Below are positions 61,390 to 64,000 of a stretch of DNA of 64,000 nt, piece by piece. Every line of letters starts with the position of its first letter. Position 1 is the first letter of the stretch. The DNA comes from Hyphomicrobiales bacterium (lineage in GTDB: Bacteria > Pseudomonadota > Alphaproteobacteria > Rhizobiales > Rhizobiaceae): the NCBI GenBank assembly GCA_900473795.1, contig UCMT01000028.1, forward strand, positions 42,903-106,902, given 5' to 3'. The position numbers were made by a program, and so were the translations under genes. Under the pieces are notes generated by a model. That model saw nothing but the letters and a program-made list of their open reading frames with translations. It ran no database searches and had not been told where the DNA came from.

Positions 61390-62628
61390 ATGTATGAATA
61401 CGCCATCGCCTGGGAATGGCTCGCCTTTGCCGTTCGTTGGCTGCATGTGATCACGGCGATCGCCTGGATCGGCTCATCCTTCTATTTCATCGCACTCGAT
61501 CTCGGGCTGGTGAAACGCGACCATCTGCCTGCCGGCGCCTATGGCGAGGAATGGCAGGTGCACGGCGGCGGCTTCTACCACATCCAGAAATATCTGGTGG
61601 CGCCAGCAGCCATGCCGGAACATCTCACCTGGTTCAAATGGGAGAGCTACGTTACCTGGCTTTCCGGCTTTGCCATGCTCTGTCTGGTCTACTACGGCGG
61701 CGCCGACCTGTTCCTGATCGACCGGCACGTGCTCGACATTTCCGCGACCACCGCAATCCTGATCTCGCTTGCTTCTCTCGGCATAGGCTGGGTTTTCTAC
61801 GACCTCCTGTGCAAATCACCGCTCGGCAAGAACACCTGGACGCTGATGGGCATTCTCTATGTCGTGCTGGTAATCATGGCCTGGGGCTATACGCAGGTCT
61901 TCACCGGCCGCGCCGCCTTCCTGCATCTCGGCGCGTTTACCGCGACGATCATGTCGGCCAATGTTTTCTTCATCATCATGCCGAACCAGCGCGTCGTCGT
62001 TGCCGATCTCATCGCCGGGCGCACGCCCGACCCGAAATACGGCGTCATCGCCAAGCAGCGCTCGCTGCACAACAATTACCTGACCTTGCCCGTCATCTTC
62101 TTCATGCTGTCAAACCATTATCCGCTGGCTTTCGCCACGGCCTACAACTGGGTGATCGCCGCACTGGTGTTCCTGATGGGCGTCACCATCCGCCACTGGT
62201 TCAATACGACCCACGCCCGCAAGGGCAAGCCGACATGGACATGGCTGGTCACGCTTCTGATCTTCATCCTGATCATGTGGCTTTCCACCGAGCCGAAAAT
62301 GTTGACCGGCACCGCTTCGGCGGAAGTGTCGCCGGCCTTCCGGCAGTTCGCCGCCAATGCGCATTTCCCGGCAGTGAAGGATGCAGTTTCCACCCGCTGC
62401 TCCATGTGCCATTCTTCAGAACCGGTCTATGAAGGCATCAACCGGCCACCCAAGGGCGTAACGTTCGAAACTGATGCGGAAATCGCGGCCCACGCCCGCG
62501 AAATCTATATCCAGGCGGGCCGCAGCCACGCCATGCCACCGGGCAACGTTACCGACATGACCGACGACGAGCGCAAGCTGCTGACGGCGTGGTTCGAAAG
62601 CTCGGTTTCGGAAGGCAAGACAGAATGA
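61390..62628 (+). CDS. puuD: Urate hydroxylase PuuD (membrane-bound, with cytochrome c domain)
   Basis: Converts urate to 5-hydroxyisourate in rhizobia and other bacteria that lack a soluble uricase. The 412-residue protein has about eight membrane segments in an N-terminal urate-oxidising domain (DUF989-type; WLHVITAIAWIGSSFYFIALD, HNNYLTLPVIFFMLSNHYP) and a C-terminal periplasmic c-type heme domain with CSMCHSSEP near residue 337, followed by the axial-Met region GRSHAMPPGNVTDM. The C-terminal heme domain would pass electrons to the respiratory chain. Its stop overlaps the guaD start by 4 bp (ATGA), so the two are translationally coupled. Confidence 0.93.
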   Translation: MYEYAIAWEWLAFAVRWLHVITAIAWIGSSFYFIALDLGLVKRDHLPAGAYGEEWQVHGGGFYHIQKYLVAPAAMPEHLTWFKWESYVTWLSGFAMLCLVYYGGADLFLIDRHVLDISATTAILISLASLGIGWVFYDLLCKSPLGKNTWTLMGILYVVLVIMAWGYTQVFTGRAAFLHLGAFTATIMSANVFFIIMPNQRVVVADLIAGRTPDPKYGVIAKQRSLHNNYLTLPVIFFMLSNHYPLAFATAYNWVIAALVFLMGVTIRHWFNTTHARKGKPTWTWLVTLLIFILIMWLSTEPKMLTGTASAEVSPAFRQFAANAHFPAVKDAVSTRCSMCHSSEPVYEGINRPPKGVTFETDAEIAAHAREIYIQAGRSHAMPPGNVTDMTDDERKLLTAWFESSVSEGKTE

Positions 62629-63932
62629 CCGCCACCCTCATTCGTGGACGTACGTTGAGTTTCAACTGCGCACCTGACAGCCTGCATGATACCGGTGCCT
62701 ATGCCTATGAGCCGGATGGCGCGCTGTTGGTGGAAGACGGCCTCATCCTGGCGAGCGGCAGCTACGACGCGGTGAGGGCGCAGGCGCCCGATGATGCGGT
62801 GGAAATCGATCACCGTCCGCACCTGATCCTGCCCGGCTTCATCGACACGCACCTGCATTTTCCGCAGATGCAGGTCATCGGCTCCTATGCCGCCAATCTT
62901 CTCGAATGGCTGAACACCTACACATTCCCGGAGGAATGCCGCTTCGTCGAAACGGCACATGCACAGCGGATCGCGACGCATTTCTTCGACGAGATGGTGC
63001 GCCACGGCACAACGACGGCGGTCGCCTATTGCTCGGTACACAAGGCCTCCGCCGACGCCTTCTTCGCCGAAGCCCTGCGCCGCAACATGCGCATGGTCGC
63101 CGGCAAGGTGATGATGGACCGCAACGCGCCGCAGGGTCTGCTCGACACGCCTGAGATGGGCTACGACGAGACCCGCGCAGTGATAGCCGAATGGCACGGC
63201 AAGGGCCGCAACCACGTGGCGATCACCCCGCGTTTCGCCATCACCTCGACACCCGAGCAGATGTCGGCGGCGGAGGCACTGGTGCGCGAATTCCCCGACC
63301 TGCATGTGCAGACACACCTGTCGGAAAACCGCGACGAGATCGACTTTACCTGCTCGCTCTACCCTGAAGCCGCCGACTACACCGATGTCTATGCCCGCTA
63401 CGGCCTGCTTGGACCGAAAACGCTGTTCGGCCACTGCATCCATCTGTCGGAGCGCGAAATGGACGCGATGAGCGAAACCGGCTCGGTCGCCGTCCACTGC
63501 CCGACCTCCAACCTCTTCCTCGGCTCGGGGCTATTCCGTTTGCGGACATTGAAGAACCGTGAAAAGCCGGTGCGCGTCTCCTTCGCCACCGACATCGGCG
63601 GCGGTACCAGTTATTCGATGCTGCGAACCTTGGACGAAGCCTACAAGATCCAGCAGTTGCAGGGCGAGCGGCTGAACCCGTTCGAGAGTTTTTACTACAT
63701 GACGCTCGGCAACGCGCGGGCTCTATCGCTCGAAGACAAGATCGGCACGCTGGAGCCGGGCACCGACGCCGATTTCATCGTGCTGAACATGGCGGCCACG
63801 CCTGCGATGGCGCTGAAGGCGGAGGTGGTGAGGTCGCTGGCGGACGAGCTTTTCCTGTTGCAGACCATGGGGGATGATCGGGCGATTGCCGAAACTTATG
63901 TCGCGGGTGTGGGGGTGAAGGCGGGGCTTTGA
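62625..63932 (+). CDS. guaD: Guanine deaminase
   Basis: Hydrolyses guanine to xanthine, which XdhAB then oxidises. The 435-residue amidohydrolase has the metal motif [17 protein letters not shown] near residue 70, the second-shell GTTTAVAYCSVHK, HLSENRDEI near 230, GHCIHLSEREMDAM and the C-terminal metal-ligand Asp in SFATDIGGGTSYSML near residue 325. The ATG at 62625 overlaps the puuD stop. Its product is the direct substrate of the dehydrogenase at 53-57 kb. Confidence 0.95.
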   Translation: MTATLIRGRTLSFNCAPDSLHDTGAYAYEPDGALLVEDGLILASGSYDAVRAQAPDDAVEIDHRPHLILPGFIDTHLHFPQMQVIGSYAANLLEWLNTYTFPEECRFVETAHAQRIATHFFDEMVRHGTTTAVAYCSVHKASADAFFAEALRRNMRMVAGKVMMDRNAPQGLLDTPEMGYDETRAVIAEWHGKGRNHVAITPRFAITSTPEQMSAAEALVREFPDLHVQTHLSENRDEIDFTCSLYPEAADYTDVYARYGLLGPKTLFGHCIHLSEREMDAMSETGSVAVHCPTSNLFLGSGLFRLRTLKNREKPVRVSFATDIGGGTSYSMLRTLDEAYKIQQLQGERLNPFESFYYMTLGNARALSLEDKIGTLEPGTDADFIVLNMAATPAMALKAEVVRSLADELFLLQTMGDDRAIAETYVAGVGVKAGL

Positions 63933-63938
63933 AAAACT

Positions 63939-64000
63939 CCCCTTGAGGGCTATCGCATATGGATTTGCGACTAGCTCCTTCTTCTCCCCGGCGGGGAGAA
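63939..64000. repeat. Start of a palindromic repeat element (cut by the window edge)
   Basis: CTCCCCTTGAGGGC at 63939 repeats the end of the element at 21592-21715, and CTTCTTCTCCCCGGCGGGGAGAA near the edge resembles the element at 54825-54937 with an internal palindrome (CTCCCCGGCGGGGAG). It appears to be a composite or nested repeat whose rest lies outside the window. Confidence 0.5.

Noticed and set aside
1..64000. CRISPR arrays, tRNA or rRNA genes, insertion sequences, prophage
   Set aside because: No regularly spaced repeats, cloverleaf with a T-loop GGTTCGAATCC pattern, rRNA segments, transposase or phage proteins were recognised; the read was by eye, so a covariance scan could still find a missed tRNA.

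Overview
The window reads as a chromosomal segment of an alphaproteobacterium of the family Rhizobiaceae (Rhizobium, Agrobacterium or Sinorhizobium type). The evidence is a fused TrpE(G) anthranilate synthase behind a WWW leader peptide, a NolR-type ArsR regulator, a ChoXWV choline transporter, a RirA-type iron box (TGA-N9-TCA) in front of a TonB receptor, a SbmA/BacA peptide transporter, GC-rich coding sequence, and short rhizobial intergenic repeat elements. I saw no rRNA, tRNA, CRISPR array, transposase or prophage. The annotation is of the described strand only; starts were moved inward where a Shine-Dalgarno sequence or family length argued for it.

Layout. 1-5.4 kb: the C-terminal end of a chemotaxis receptor, leuA with its own leader peptide and attenuator, a ClpP-family protease, a HupE/UreJ protein, and an overlapping CDF transporter-queF pair. 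5.4-8.3 kb: trpE(G) under trpL attenuation, followed by a small low-GC gene and a decayed second copy of the trpE(G) 3' end. 8.3-12.1 kb: an SDR oxidoreductase and a MarR regulator sharing the same 18-bp operator sequence, then a heme-type TonB receptor with an iron box over its -35. 12.2-15.5 kb: an extensin-like protein, a DUF1993 protein and fhs. 15.6-22.9 kb: an unusual co-directional cluster of a coiled-coil protein, an uncharacterised protein, an AAA ATPase, an XRE regulator, a DUF6638-like protein and a membrane-anchored DUF2333 protein. This is the best candidate here for an undescribed system. 23-28.5 kb: cytochrome c, thymidine kinase, choXWV, a HugZ-like protein and nolR.

28.8-42.8 kb is metabolic: two Gfo/Idh oxidoreductases, a GH9 endoglucanase, an omega-aminotransferase, an orphan branched-chain amino-acid binding protein, adenine deaminase, a ParDE toxin-antitoxin pair whose toxin frame has lost its stop, a GH13 alpha-glucosidase, an Ldh-family dehydrogenase and a KDG kinase. 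42.8-53.1 kb: der, a YfgM-like TPR protein, nnrU, a polysaccharide deacetylase, a BacA-family transporter, an MFS transporter, map, an LLM-class monooxygenase and glpK. 53.3-63.9 kb is mostly purine catabolism: xdhA and xdhB (split by a repeat element), then puuD and guaD, with a TetR/hydrolase/monooxygenase island, a LysR regulator and a small DUF1127-like protein between. Together with adenine deaminase at 36.5 kb these enzymes convert adenine, guanine and hypoxanthine through xanthine to urate and then 5-hydroxyisourate.

Control is unusually legible. Two attenuators (leuL and trpL) have the same geometry: a sigma-70-like promoter with a 17-bp spacer whose -10 box ends 7 bp before the leader ATG, implying leaderless transcripts. 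MarR, TetR, ParD, NolR, RirA and possibly GlpR operator candidates can also be read directly.
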